Below the pieces are notes generated by a model, which saw only the letters and a list, made by a program, of their open reading frames with translations, was not told the origin of the DNA and searched no databases. Positions 8,907 through 16,495 of a stretch of DNA of 64,000 nucleotides are shown here, one piece after another; position 1 is the stretch's first letter, and each line of letters opens with the position of its first letter. Source of the DNA: Aquimarina sp040786285. GTDB lineage: Bacteria > Bacteroidota > Bacteroidia > Flavobacteriales > Flavobacteriaceae. The translations under genes were made by a program, and so were the position numbers. The DNA is taken from the NCBI RefSeq assembly GCF_040786285.1, contig NZ_JBFMKQ010000001.1, positions 2,108,001 to 2,172,000 of the forward strand, read 5' to 3'.

Positions 8907-10097
8907 TTAATCTAGTTGAAGTTTGAATGGGTTTCTAACTTCGTATTCATTAGGAGAAATTAGTTCTACCAAGGGTTTTAGTAGTGTATTAGAGATAGAA
9001 TTGCCATGTCGTACATATAATTTCATTTCTACAGGTTTTGCACCCACACAGCTCTTTATGATTTCTGCAGTTCTTCCTAATCTTAGTTCTTTTGTTTTTT
9101 TTGAAATGGCAAGGTCAACATAGTCGTATAGCATTTTTTGGTAAATATCGTACTCTTTATTGTAGCTATAATCTATACCAATGTGGTTTGCATCTATTAC
9201 ATCATCCAAAATAAAAGAGGTAGTAAAGCCTACTAATTTTTCATCTAAAAAATATCCTTTGAAAGTGAATGATTCTTTAAGGGTCTTTTTTAAACTCATA
9301 AAAGTGGAAGCATTTAATTTTCCGATTTTAAAATCTGCTTTTTCAATTACAGACAGATACAATTCATTAATTTTATCTTGAAATGTATCAATATCTTCGG
9401 TAGTAAAGTCCTTTACAACAATCTTTTCAGAGTTTTTAAAAACTTTTTTGGCTCTGGTTCTAAATTTGGTTCGCATGCTCGCCAGGTAGTCATCAAAGGT
9501 ATTCCAATCTGGGTGAATGTTTAGTACCATATTAACATCAATTTCAAACTCTCTAAAATCATGTTCTTTAATGTAATCACTATTGTCAAAAGAGTGTGGC
9601 CAAAATTCCTTTAATAATATAAATGAGGGTTTATCTGTATTTTCAGATTTTCGTATTTCACGTAAGGCACTAGATAAGCTTTCAAAAGCATCTTTAGCAG
9701 TTAATTTATCAGCATTGTAGACAAAACCATGTTCACCACAAGAAAACAAATTACCGCATACTAATACTTTTACATCCAGGTTTTTGAACAAAGTGTTCTT
9801 TATAGCATCACTAATTCTACACGGAAATTCTTGAAATTTTAATTGTGCAGAATTAAATTTGATAAGTTGTGTAGCAGCAATTGCTACAGGAGTTTCTTTA
9901 TGGTAAAATAGGATATACCTAAATCGAATAGTTTCAGAAAGAGTGTCTTCTAGAGTCTTTAGATACTCTAAGGAGAGAAAAATGTTGTTTTTCGGATTTG
10001 CTAAATTCCATTTAGCTCTAGGTATTTCATCGATATGACTATAAAAAGTATATCTTAAAGATGTGCTCTTGCACTTATTTTTTATTTTTTCAAGCAT
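8907..10097 (-). CDS. GNAT/FemAB-like acyltransferase
   Basis: A 396-residue cytoplasmic protein with the layout of the 'peptidoglycan biosynthesis GNAT' (FemAB-like) group. An N-terminal acyltransferase-like half contains the FLSLEYLKTLE region. The second half has TKFRTRAKKVFK, then FKGYFLDEKLVGFTTSFIL (the GNAT beta4-beta5 core), DANHIGIDYSYNK and a late RLGRTAEIIKS segment. Related proteins transfer aminoacyl or acyl groups to cell-wall or lipid precursors; the substrate here is not known. It forms a two-gene unit with the YdjM-type gene. Confidence 0.75.
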   Translation of the reverse strand: MLEKIKNKCKSTSLRYTFYSHIDEIPRAKWNLANPKNNIFLSLEYLKTLEDTLSETIRFRYILFYHKETPVAIAATQLIKFNSAQLKFQEFPCRISDAIKNTLFKNLDVKVLVCGNLFSCGEHGFVYNADKLTAKDAFESLSSALREIRKSENTDKPSFILLKEFWPHSFDNSDYIKEHDFREFEIDVNMVLNIHPDWNTFDDYLASMRTKFRTRAKKVFKNSEKIVVKDFTTEDIDTFQDKINELYLSVIEKADFKIGKLNASTFMSLKKTLKESFTFKGYFLDEKLVGFTTSFILDDVIDANHIGIDYSYNKEYDIYQKMLYDYVDLAISKKTKELRLGRTAEIIKSCVGAKPVEMKLYVRHGNSISNTLLKPLVELISPNEYEVRNPFKLQLD

Positions 10098-10201
10098 ATA
10101 TCCCTTGCAGACTGTTAGTAGAATTATAAGTCGTCTGATTTTGTTTAAAGTTACACTTATTTTTTAGAGTCTTTAGTAAAACTTTGTCAAAACTAATATT
10201 C

Positions 10202-10214
10202 ACGATACAATCGT
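10202..10214. repeat. Short palindrome ACGAT-ACA-ATCGT
   Basis: A perfect 5-bp inverted repeat around a 3-base spacer, 164 bp before the first response-regulator start and 105 bp before the divergent acyltransferase start. It could be an operator, but such short palindromes arise by chance. Confidence 0.25.
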
Positions 10215-10377
10215 ATTAATTTGATATTTGAAATTATCTCTACATCGTAAATCGAACCTAATTAGTTATTTTACCGTAAAATATGTGTTGTTAAACGAAA
10301 ACTATTTTATTAAATATAGTTTTGTTATGAAATGTCGAATAAGTTTATTTTCTTTAATGGGTAATTGGAATAGTCAT

Positions 10378-10788
10378 ATGTATAAATTGGTGAATTGCGT
10401 CTTATTAATAGATGATGATAGGGCCACGAATTTCTTTAACGAAAGAGTTGTTACCAAACATGAAGGCTTTCAGCAGGTAAATACTGTGCAAAGCGGAATG
10501 GCAGCTCTTGAGTACCTTAACGCTGTAAAAAACAATACAGCTATTAAACCCGACCTTATTTTCTTAGATATTAATATGCCAGCTATGAATGGGTGGGAAT
10601 TTTTAACAGAGTTTTCTAAGCTTGATCAAAATCTCACACATGGTATTAAGGTAATTTTATTATCAACATCTTCTAACCCAGATGATGTACGGGAATCAGC
10701 AAAAAATCATTCTGTAGATGATTTTATAAATAAACCATTGTCTTTGGGGTTATTGGATAATGTACTAAAAAACCATTTTGATAGTTGA
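10378..10788 (+). CDS. Single-domain response regulator (CheY/Rcp1-like)
   Basis: A 136-residue receiver domain with no output domain. The acidic pocket is LLIDDDRATN, the phosphorylation site is in IFLDINMPAMNGW, the switch Ser/Thr is in VILLSTSSN and the Lys-Pro pair is in INKPLS, so all key residues are present. The open frame extends back to 10228, but those 50 residues are basic, unlike any receiver, and include ATGs at 10327 and 10360. Start 10378 puts the first beta strand at residue 5, as usual. It is paralogous to the next gene and probably belongs to the phosphorelay of the kinase at 14311; the pairing is inferred from position. Confidence 0.85.
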   Translation: MYKLVNCVLLIDDDRATNFFNERVVTKHEGFQQVNTVQSGMAALEYLNAVKNNTAIKPDLIFLDINMPAMNGWEFLTEFSKLDQNLTHGIKVILLSTSSNPDDVRESAKNHSVDDFINKPLSLGLLDNVLKNHFDS

Positions 10789-10790
10789 TA

Positions 10791-10819
10791 TATTATAAAG
10801 GATAATTATTTTTATAATA
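10791..10819 (+). terminator. AT-rich hairpin after the first response regulator
   Basis: TATTATAAA (10791-10799) and TTTATAATA (10811-10819) form a perfect 9-bp AT-only stem just past the stop. Stability is low and no T tract follows, so termination is only possible. Confidence 0.3.
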
Positions 10820-11032
10820 AAACATAGAAAGAGATGGTGTTTTGACGCTTTTTTCTGTATTTAATCTAAAAATCGAATCGATTTCTTTCTTGTTTTAATT
10901 GATAACCTATAGTTTTGCATTTTTTTGCCGAAATATTGGATTCTAGTTTTCTAACATTAAACGGCGATGATAATAGATGAAATAGGTTAAAATCATTGTC
11001 TGAATTATCATATATATAAACATTCTTAGTAA

Positions 11033-11467
11033 ATGAAGAAATTGAAATGTTTTCTGCTTATTGATGATAGTAAGGCAACCAATTTTTTTAATAAAACGAT
11101 TATTGAAAAAGTGGGTTGTGTAGAAGAAGTAGTTGTTGCAGAAAATGGGAAAGAGGCTCTTGAGTATCTTAAAACAGGAATGATTCCTGAGATCATATTT
11201 TTAGATATTAATATGCCAATAATGGATGGGTGGGAGTTTATCTCAGAATATCAACAGTTAGATGATGCATATAAAAAATCTAATATTATATTAATGCTGG
11301 GTGCAGCGCTAAGTCTGGAAGATAAAAAAACTGCAGAAAGTATTCCCGAAATCAAAGAGTTCCAAGAAAAAATGCTGACAAAAAAAATAGTTAGTGATAT
11401 TGTATCTAAGTATTTTGGAAATTCTCAAACAGATGAGTGTTGTACGTCAGGCAATTTAGTTTTGTGA
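11033..11467 (+). CDS. Degenerate single-domain response regulator
   Basis: A 144-residue receiver paralogous to the gene before it: FLLIDDSKATNFFN, EALEYL and IFLDINMPIMDGWEF align directly. The acidic pair and phospho-acceptor Asp are kept. The beta4 switch residue is lost: STSS of the paralogue is replaced by LGAA. The Lys after beta5 stays (EKML) but its usual following Pro is gone. Such changes often mean altered or absent phospho-switching, so this copy may act as a phosphate sink or constitutive partner. The tail ends in DECC. It sits 168 bp before the receptor gene on the same strand. Confidence 0.83.
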   Translation: MKKLKCFLLIDDSKATNFFNKTIIEKVGCVEEVVVAENGKEALEYLKTGMIPEIIFLDINMPIMDGWEFISEYQQLDDAYKKSNIILMLGAALSLEDKKTAESIPEIKEFQEKMLTKKIVSDIVSKYFGNSQTDECCTSGNLVL

Positions 11468-11635
11468 TTTAGAAGAAGTATTCAAAAAAAACAGATACAT
11501 ATTTGATTGTAATGCATCATATTTTTAAAGAAAACAATAAACCATCGGTGTACTATTAAAATAAATAAACACATTAAAGTCAAGAGCAAAAAAATACCCC
11601 TTTTTTTTCTAAGCCAGTATCAATTATTTCTTACT

Positions 11636-14314
11636 GTGATACTCTTTTTTTGTTGTTTTTCTCAAGTTTTTTCTCAATCCAGAGCCACAATCACAGGAAA
11701 TGTTTCAGATCAATTTGGTAATTTACCAGGTGCAAGAGTTGTAATAGAGGGTACAGATAAAAGTACGACTACAGATGTTAATGGTAATTATGTTTTTGGT
11801 GTTGATGAAGGAGAGTATGTGCTTACAACGGGCTTTGTAATGTATACTTCGATTTCTAAAACTGTAACCATAAAAGTTGGAGATACCTTGAAAATTGATT
11901 TTCTGTTAGAAACTGGGTTTTCTATAGATCAACCTGTTTCTTTAGGGTCACGAGCTAAACCTAAATCATTACTAAAAAATACAGCAGCGGTAGACATTAT
12001 ATCACCGCAACAATTAACCAATACTTCACAGATAGAGCTAAGTCATATACTTCATTATTTAATTCCATCATTTCATTCTACAAATCAAACGATTGCAGAT
12101 GGAACAGATCATATTGACCCGGCAACACTTAGAGGATTAGGGCCAGATCAGGTTTTAGTATTAATCAATGGTAAACGAAGACACAGTAGCTCCTTGTTAA
12201 ACGTTAACGGGACAGTAGGTAGAGGGTCTGTAGGTACGGATTTTAATGCAATACCAATTGCGGCAATAGATCGTGTTGAAGTTTTGCGCGATGGAGCAAC
12301 ATCTCAATATGGTTCTGATGCTATTGCCGGAGTGATTAATATTATTCTAAAAAAGCAAATAGAGACTATTCAGGTAGATAATAGAGTTGGTGTAAATACA
12401 GAAGGAGATGGGCTTAACGTATATTCTTCTGCTAATTTTGGTCTTAAAATAGGGAAAACAGGTTATGTTAATGTTACCGCAGAATATAGAGAAAGAGAGG
12501 CTATAAATAGAGCAGGTAATTATACAGGAGCGGTGTATTCTAATAACGAAGCAGAGGATCAAATATTAATAGAAGAGAATAATTTTTTTGCGCAAACAGG
12601 ATATTCTAACAAACAAGTTATGGAAATCGGGAGTGCAGAAACTCAAAACCTAGCCTTATCTTTTAATGGCGAAATACCGATGTCGGATTCGGCCATATTT
12701 TATATGCACGGAGGAAGAAATTATAGAGAAGGCAAATCAAAGGGGTTTTATCGTTTTCCTAAAGATGAAGATCGAGTTGTTCTTGACTTGTTTCCAAATG
12801 GTTTTTCTCCAGAAATTCTTACCGATATACAAGACGACGCCGTTACTGGTGGAGTAAAAGGGATAAAAAATGGATGGGATGTTGATTTTAGTCATTCTAT
12901 AGGAGTAAATAGACTAGACTATACAGTAAATAATTCTATCAATGCCTCATTAGGAGTGGCTTCTCCCAGAACGTTTTATGCAGGGGGATTTATGTACAAG
13001 CAAAATACTACAAATCTTGACATATCCAGAACGTTTGATTGGCTTCATGGTGTAAATATTGCTTTTGGCGCCGAGCTGCGAGTAGAGAATTACCAGATTA
13101 TAGCAGGGGAAGAAGCTTCGTATATTGATGGTGAGAGTACATATATTAATGATATCGGAGAAGAGCTACCCCGAATTGTTGGGGCTCAGGTTTTTCCGGG
13201 GTTTAGGCCAGAAAATGAATTAAATCGTTTTAGAACAAATAGTTCTGGATACCTGGATATTGAAGCAAATTTATCAGAAAAACTATTAGTTAGAGGAGCT
13301 GCAAGATATGAAGCCTACAATGATTTTGGAAGTCAGGCCATCTGGAAAATATCTGGAAGATATAGAATTAAAGATGAGATTAGCGTTAGAGCTGGTTTTT
13401 CTACCGGTTTTAGAGCACCATCACTTCATCAAGTGTTTTTTCAGAATATTAGCACCCAATTCGTTAATGGAGAAAGTGTCCAGGTAGGGACCTTTAATAA
13501 CGAAAGTGCTGTAGTTACTGAAGCTTTTCAGATTGGGAAATTAAAACCAGAATTATCAAGTCACTTAAGTGCCGGGTTTAGTGGTAAACTAAATGATAAT
13601 TTTACGTTTAGCATTGATTATTACTTGATTAATATTGAAGATAGAATTGTATTATCAGGAAGATTTTCTGAAGGATATGAAACCATATTAGACCCTTTTA
13701 ATGCAGGAGCAGCACAATTTTTTGCCAACGCAATAGATTCAAAAACCTCTGGAGCAGATGCAGTTTTATTTTTTAAAAATTCTATTGGTACCGGAGAGTT
13801 TAATGCATCTCTGGGAGCAAACATTACAAGTACAACGGTAGAAGGTGATATTAAAGTTTCTCCTGCACTTGTAGGACAAGAAGAAGTCTTATTTAATAGA
13901 GAAGAGGTTGCCCGAGTAGAATATTCTCAACCAAACTATAAGATCAACTCTTTACTTTCTTATGATTTTAATAAGTATAGATTTCAAATGGTAAATACAT
14001 TGTTTGGAGAAGTGAAATTCATTCACCCAGAAGATGGAAATCTCACCAACTGGGTTTTAAATGATTTTACAGGTACTGTAGAAACCCGAGACCAGATTTT
14101 TACTCCAAAATTAGTCACCGATATGGCGGTTTCATATCAAGTTAATGATTATATAAAATGTACTCTGGGAGGGAATAATGTTTTTAATGTGTATCCAGAT
14201 AAACATAAGCATTCTGCTAACACCGAAGATGGTAATTTTATCTATAGCCGACGAGTACAACAGTTTGGAGTTAATGGAGCAAATTATTACCTAAGACTAT
14301 TGCTAAGGTTATGA
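11636..14314 (+). CDS. TonB-dependent outer-membrane receptor
   Basis: An 892-residue receptor for energy-dependent uptake across the outer membrane. A carboxypeptidase-regulatory-like domain (ITGNVSDQFG to DFLLETG) fills about residues 18-90. The plug follows, with RGLGPDQVLVLINGKRRH and the closing DRVEVLRDGATSQYGSDAIAG. The barrel runs to the aromatic/leucine-rich terminus YYLRLLLRL. No ATG exists at the N-terminus. GTG at 11636 gives a signal peptide with no basic n-region, whereas the open frame upstream (to 11513) supplies one (KVKSKKIPLFFL), so translation may begin at an ATT such as 11573. No SusD gene is next to it, so a glycan-uptake pair is unlikely. Its stop overlaps the kinase start by 4 bp. 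Confidence 0.92.
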   Translation: MILFFCCFSQVFSQSRATITGNVSDQFGNLPGARVVIEGTDKSTTTDVNGNYVFGVDEGEYVLTTGFVMYTSISKTVTIKVGDTLKIDFLLETGFSIDQPVSLGSRAKPKSLLKNTAAVDIISPQQLTNTSQIELSHILHYLIPSFHSTNQTIADGTDHIDPATLRGLGPDQVLVLINGKRRHSSSLLNVNGTVGRGSVGTDFNAIPIAAIDRVEVLRDGATSQYGSDAIAGVINIILKKQIETIQVDNRVGVNTEGDGLNVYSSANFGLKIGKTGYVNVTAEYREREAINRAGNYTGAVYSNNEAEDQILIEENNFFAQTGYSNKQVMEIGSAETQNLALSFNGEIPMSDSAIFYMHGGRNYREGKSKGFYRFPKDEDRVVLDLFPNGFSPEILTDIQDDAVTGGVKGIKNGWDVDFSHSIGVNRLDYTVNNSINASLGVASPRTFYAGGFMYKQNTTNLDISRTFDWLHGVNIAFGAELRVENYQIIAGEEASYIDGESTYINDIGEELPRIVGAQVFPGFRPENELNRFRTNSSGYLDIEANLSEKLLVRGAARYEAYNDFGSQAIWKISGRYRIKDEISVRAGFSTGFRAPSLHQVFFQNISTQFVNGESVQVGTFNNESAVVTEAFQIGKLKPELSSHLSAGFSGKLNDNFTFSIDYYLINIEDRIVLSGRFSEGYETILDPFNAGAAQFFANAIDSKTSGADAVLFFKNSIGTGEFNASLGANITSTTVEGDIKVSPALVGQEEVLFNREEVARVEYSQPNYKINSLLSYDFNKYRFQMVNTLFGEVKFIHPEDGNLTNWVLNDFTGTVETRDQIFTPKLVTDMAVSYQVNDYIKCTLGGNNVFNVYPDKHKHSANTEDGNFIYSRRVQQFGVNGANYYLRLLLRL

Positions 14315-16161
14315 TGTATAGATTTCAATATATATATGCATTAAAAACTCAATTGTTGTCTGTGGTCCTCTGCTTTTTTGCTATTACTTTTTCACTACAA
14401 CTTCAGGCTCAAAACACGAGTAATGAAGAAGTAAAGAGATTACAAAGAGCTATTTTTATTTTTAATTTTGCCCAACAAATAGAATGGCAAAATCTAGAAG
14501 AGAAACCAACTTTTAAAATTGGCGTGCTGGGACCTGATAGAACTATACTGGATCTCCAGGCATTATCCCAAAAACGAAAGATACATGGAAAACCTGTTGA
14601 AATTGTTCGTTTTCAATTAGTGAAAGATGTAAAAGATATCCAATTGCTATATGTGAATCATAAATATAATTATGGGATTCACTATGTTTTAAGTAAAATT
14701 TCAGATAAAAATATTCTATTGGTAAGCGAAGATTATAACTTCAATGCATCTATGATTAATATGGTTAATGTAGGTGATTCTTTTGAGTATGAAGTTAATT
14801 CCGATAGGATCGAAAATGAAGAATTTTTAATGGCGCCTTCATTAAAACGATATGCAATTACATCTTCAGAAAAATGGAAACGATTATTTAGAAAAGCTGA
14901 AAAATCATTAACTAAGGTACAAGAAGAAAATAGAGAACATAAAACGGTAATTCAGGATAAGGAGAAGGAGATACAGGGCCAAAAGAATAAAATAACGGAT
15001 CAGCTAGAAAAAATAGATCATCAGGAAAGAGAAATAGATAGTAATAGAGAAGAGATTGTTAAGCGTAATGAGGAAATTGAGAGGTTGTATACTGAGAGTA
15101 TAATACAGCAGAAAAAGTTCGAAGAAAAGGCTATTATCGAAGAAGAGCTCGAGAAAAACATTCAGGAACAGATTACATTTATTAAGAAACAAGAAGAGAA
15201 GATTAAGGCCAGTAATGTAGAAATCGATAAAAGGAATGATTTTTTAGAGCAACAAGATGCTCAAATCAAACAGCAGGATGAAATCCTTGAACAGCAAAAT
15301 TCTGAAATTGATATTCAGAAAAAAATAAACATGTTATTAATAGCTTTAGTAGTCTTGGCTATTGGGGTTAGTTTTGTGATCTATAGAAGTTACCTGGCTA
15401 AGAAAAGATTTAATATAGCATTAGAGAAAAAGAATAAGGCTATTTATGAACAATCTGTCGAGTTAGAAGCAAAGAATAAAGAATTAGAACAATTTGCGTA
15501 TATAGCAAGTCATGATCTACAAGAACCATTAAATACAATTTCGAGTTTTATTGGACTCATAGCAGAAGATTATGGTGATAGTTTTGATGAGGTAGGAAAA
15601 GAAAGCCTGACTTTTATTAAGGATGCTAGTATAAGAATGAAGAAATTGATTGATGCTTTATTAGAATATTCTAGATTAGGTAGAAGTAAGGACTATTCTA
15701 ATGTCGATTGCAATAGTATATTTAAAGAGTTAGCAGCAGATTTAAAAAGTATTATTGAACAGACTGGTGCTAAAATAGATGTAAACAATTTACCAATTGT
15801 AAAAGGCTCCGAGGTAGAACTACGCCTGTTGTTTCAAAACCTTATTAGTAATGCGATCAAATTTAGAGAACCCAATAGTATTCCAGAAATTGATATTTCT
15901 TGTACCAAAAAGAAGGGTTCAAAAGATATATCAAATGGTTTTTGGGAATTTTCGATACGAGACAATGGTATAGGAATTCCAGAACAACATAAAGAAAGAA
16001 TATTTGCCATATTTCAACGATTACACTCCAGAGAACAATATCAAGGAACCGGTATTGGTTTGGCGCACTGCAAAAAAATTGTAGAATCCCACGGCGGTAC
16101 AATTTGGTTAGAATCTCAAGAAGGAAAAGGAAGCACCTTTTATTTTACGATTCCTTGCTAA
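14311..16161 (+). CDS. Sensor histidine kinase with YfiR-like periplasmic domain
   Basis: A 616-residue kinase. A signal sequence (about 1-34) precedes a domain at 40-185 that resembles YfiR/DUF4154 (IFIFNFAQQIEW, then FKIGVLG, LLYVNH and NILLVSED). A long Glu/Lys/Gln coiled coil spans about 190-335, a single membrane helix lies at about 340-361, and a short coiled coil leads to the HisKA motif ASHDLQEPL with His401. The ATPase domain has NLISNAIKFRE, DNGIGIP and GTGIGLAHCKKIVESHGG. The 4-bp overlap with the receptor gene implies translational coupling, so the kinase may sense receptor occupancy or envelope state. The two upstream receivers are the likely partners. Confidence 0.9.
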   Translation: MMYRFQYIYALKTQLLSVVLCFFAITFSLQLQAQNTSNEEVKRLQRAIFIFNFAQQIEWQNLEEKPTFKIGVLGPDRTILDLQALSQKRKIHGKPVEIVRFQLVKDVKDIQLLYVNHKYNYGIHYVLSKISDKNILLVSEDYNFNASMINMVNVGDSFEYEVNSDRIENEEFLMAPSLKRYAITSSEKWKRLFRKAEKSLTKVQEENREHKTVIQDKEKEIQGQKNKITDQLEKIDHQEREIDSNREEIVKRNEEIERLYTESIIQQKKFEEKAIIEEELEKNIQEQITFIKKQEEKIKASNVEIDKRNDFLEQQDAQIKQQDEILEQQNSEIDIQKKINMLLIALVVLAIGVSFVIYRSYLAKKRFNIALEKKNKAIYEQSVELEAKNKELEQFAYIASHDLQEPLNTISSFIGLIAEDYGDSFDEVGKESLTFIKDASIRMKKLIDALLEYSRLGRSKDYSNVDCNSIFKELAADLKSIIEQTGAKIDVNNLPIVKGSEVELRLLFQNLISNAIKFREPNSIPEIDISCTKKKGSKDISNGFWEFSIRDNGIGIPEQHKERIFAIFQRLHSREQYQGTGIGLAHCKKIVESHGGTIWLESQEGKGSTFYFTIPC

Positions 16162-16224
16162 TTAAATAGGATAGTACTGCTTAACGTATGTTTTTGATTA
16201 TAAATCAAATAAATTCTAGACAAC

Positions 16225-16241
16225 ACCCCTGAAAACAGTGA
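16225..16241 (+). promoter_or_regulatory. Shared upstream motif, copy 1
   Basis: ACCCCTGAAAACAGTGA, 255 bp before the barrel gene start. It differs by one base from the copy at 26521-26537 and is followed, about 15-20 bases on, by AAATAAA and a CTT-rich patch in both places. I found no other copy in the window. The regulator is unknown. Confidence 0.6.
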
Positions 16242-16436
16242 TATTTTCTAAGAAAAAATAAAATACTTTTGAAAAGTTAATTACATTTTTAGTAAACAAG
16301 GTTTGTAAAGCTGTATAAATAAGAAAGAATGTAATTCGATTTTAGTATTAATTTTAAGGAGTTGAGGATCATGGTATGTTACAGATATTTAGGTGTTTAG
16401 TGAATGATGTAAGTTGGTTAAAAGGACTTGTGATTT

Positions 16437-16467
16437 TTGGTTACCTAATTGAAAAAGTATATTTTCG
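16437..16467 (+). promoter_or_regulatory. Promoter of the toxin unit
   Basis: TTG at 16437-16439, a 20-base spacer, then TATTTTCG at 16460-16467. It is one base off TAnnTTTG, in the same TATTTTnGCAC context as the promoter at 26708. It lies 28 bp before the start codon. Confidence 0.55.
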
Positions 16468-16495
16468 CACTCCTTTATTAAGAAAACATTAACAT

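Larger units (their letters stand above)
16162..16495 (+). other. 334-bp control region of the toxin unit
   Basis: No gene is visible here. It holds the shared 17-bp motif at 16225-16241, an AT-rich stretch, and a promoter at 16437-16467 just before the TTG start of the barrel gene. Confidence 0.6.

Noticed and set aside
10228..10377. N-terminal extension of the first response regulator
   Set aside because: The extra residues do not resemble receiver or signal sequence; the ATG at 10378 places the receiver strand at its usual position.
11636..16161. SusC/SusD glycan-uptake locus
   Set aside because: There is no SusD-like lipoprotein or glycosidase next to the receptor; it is paired with a kinase.
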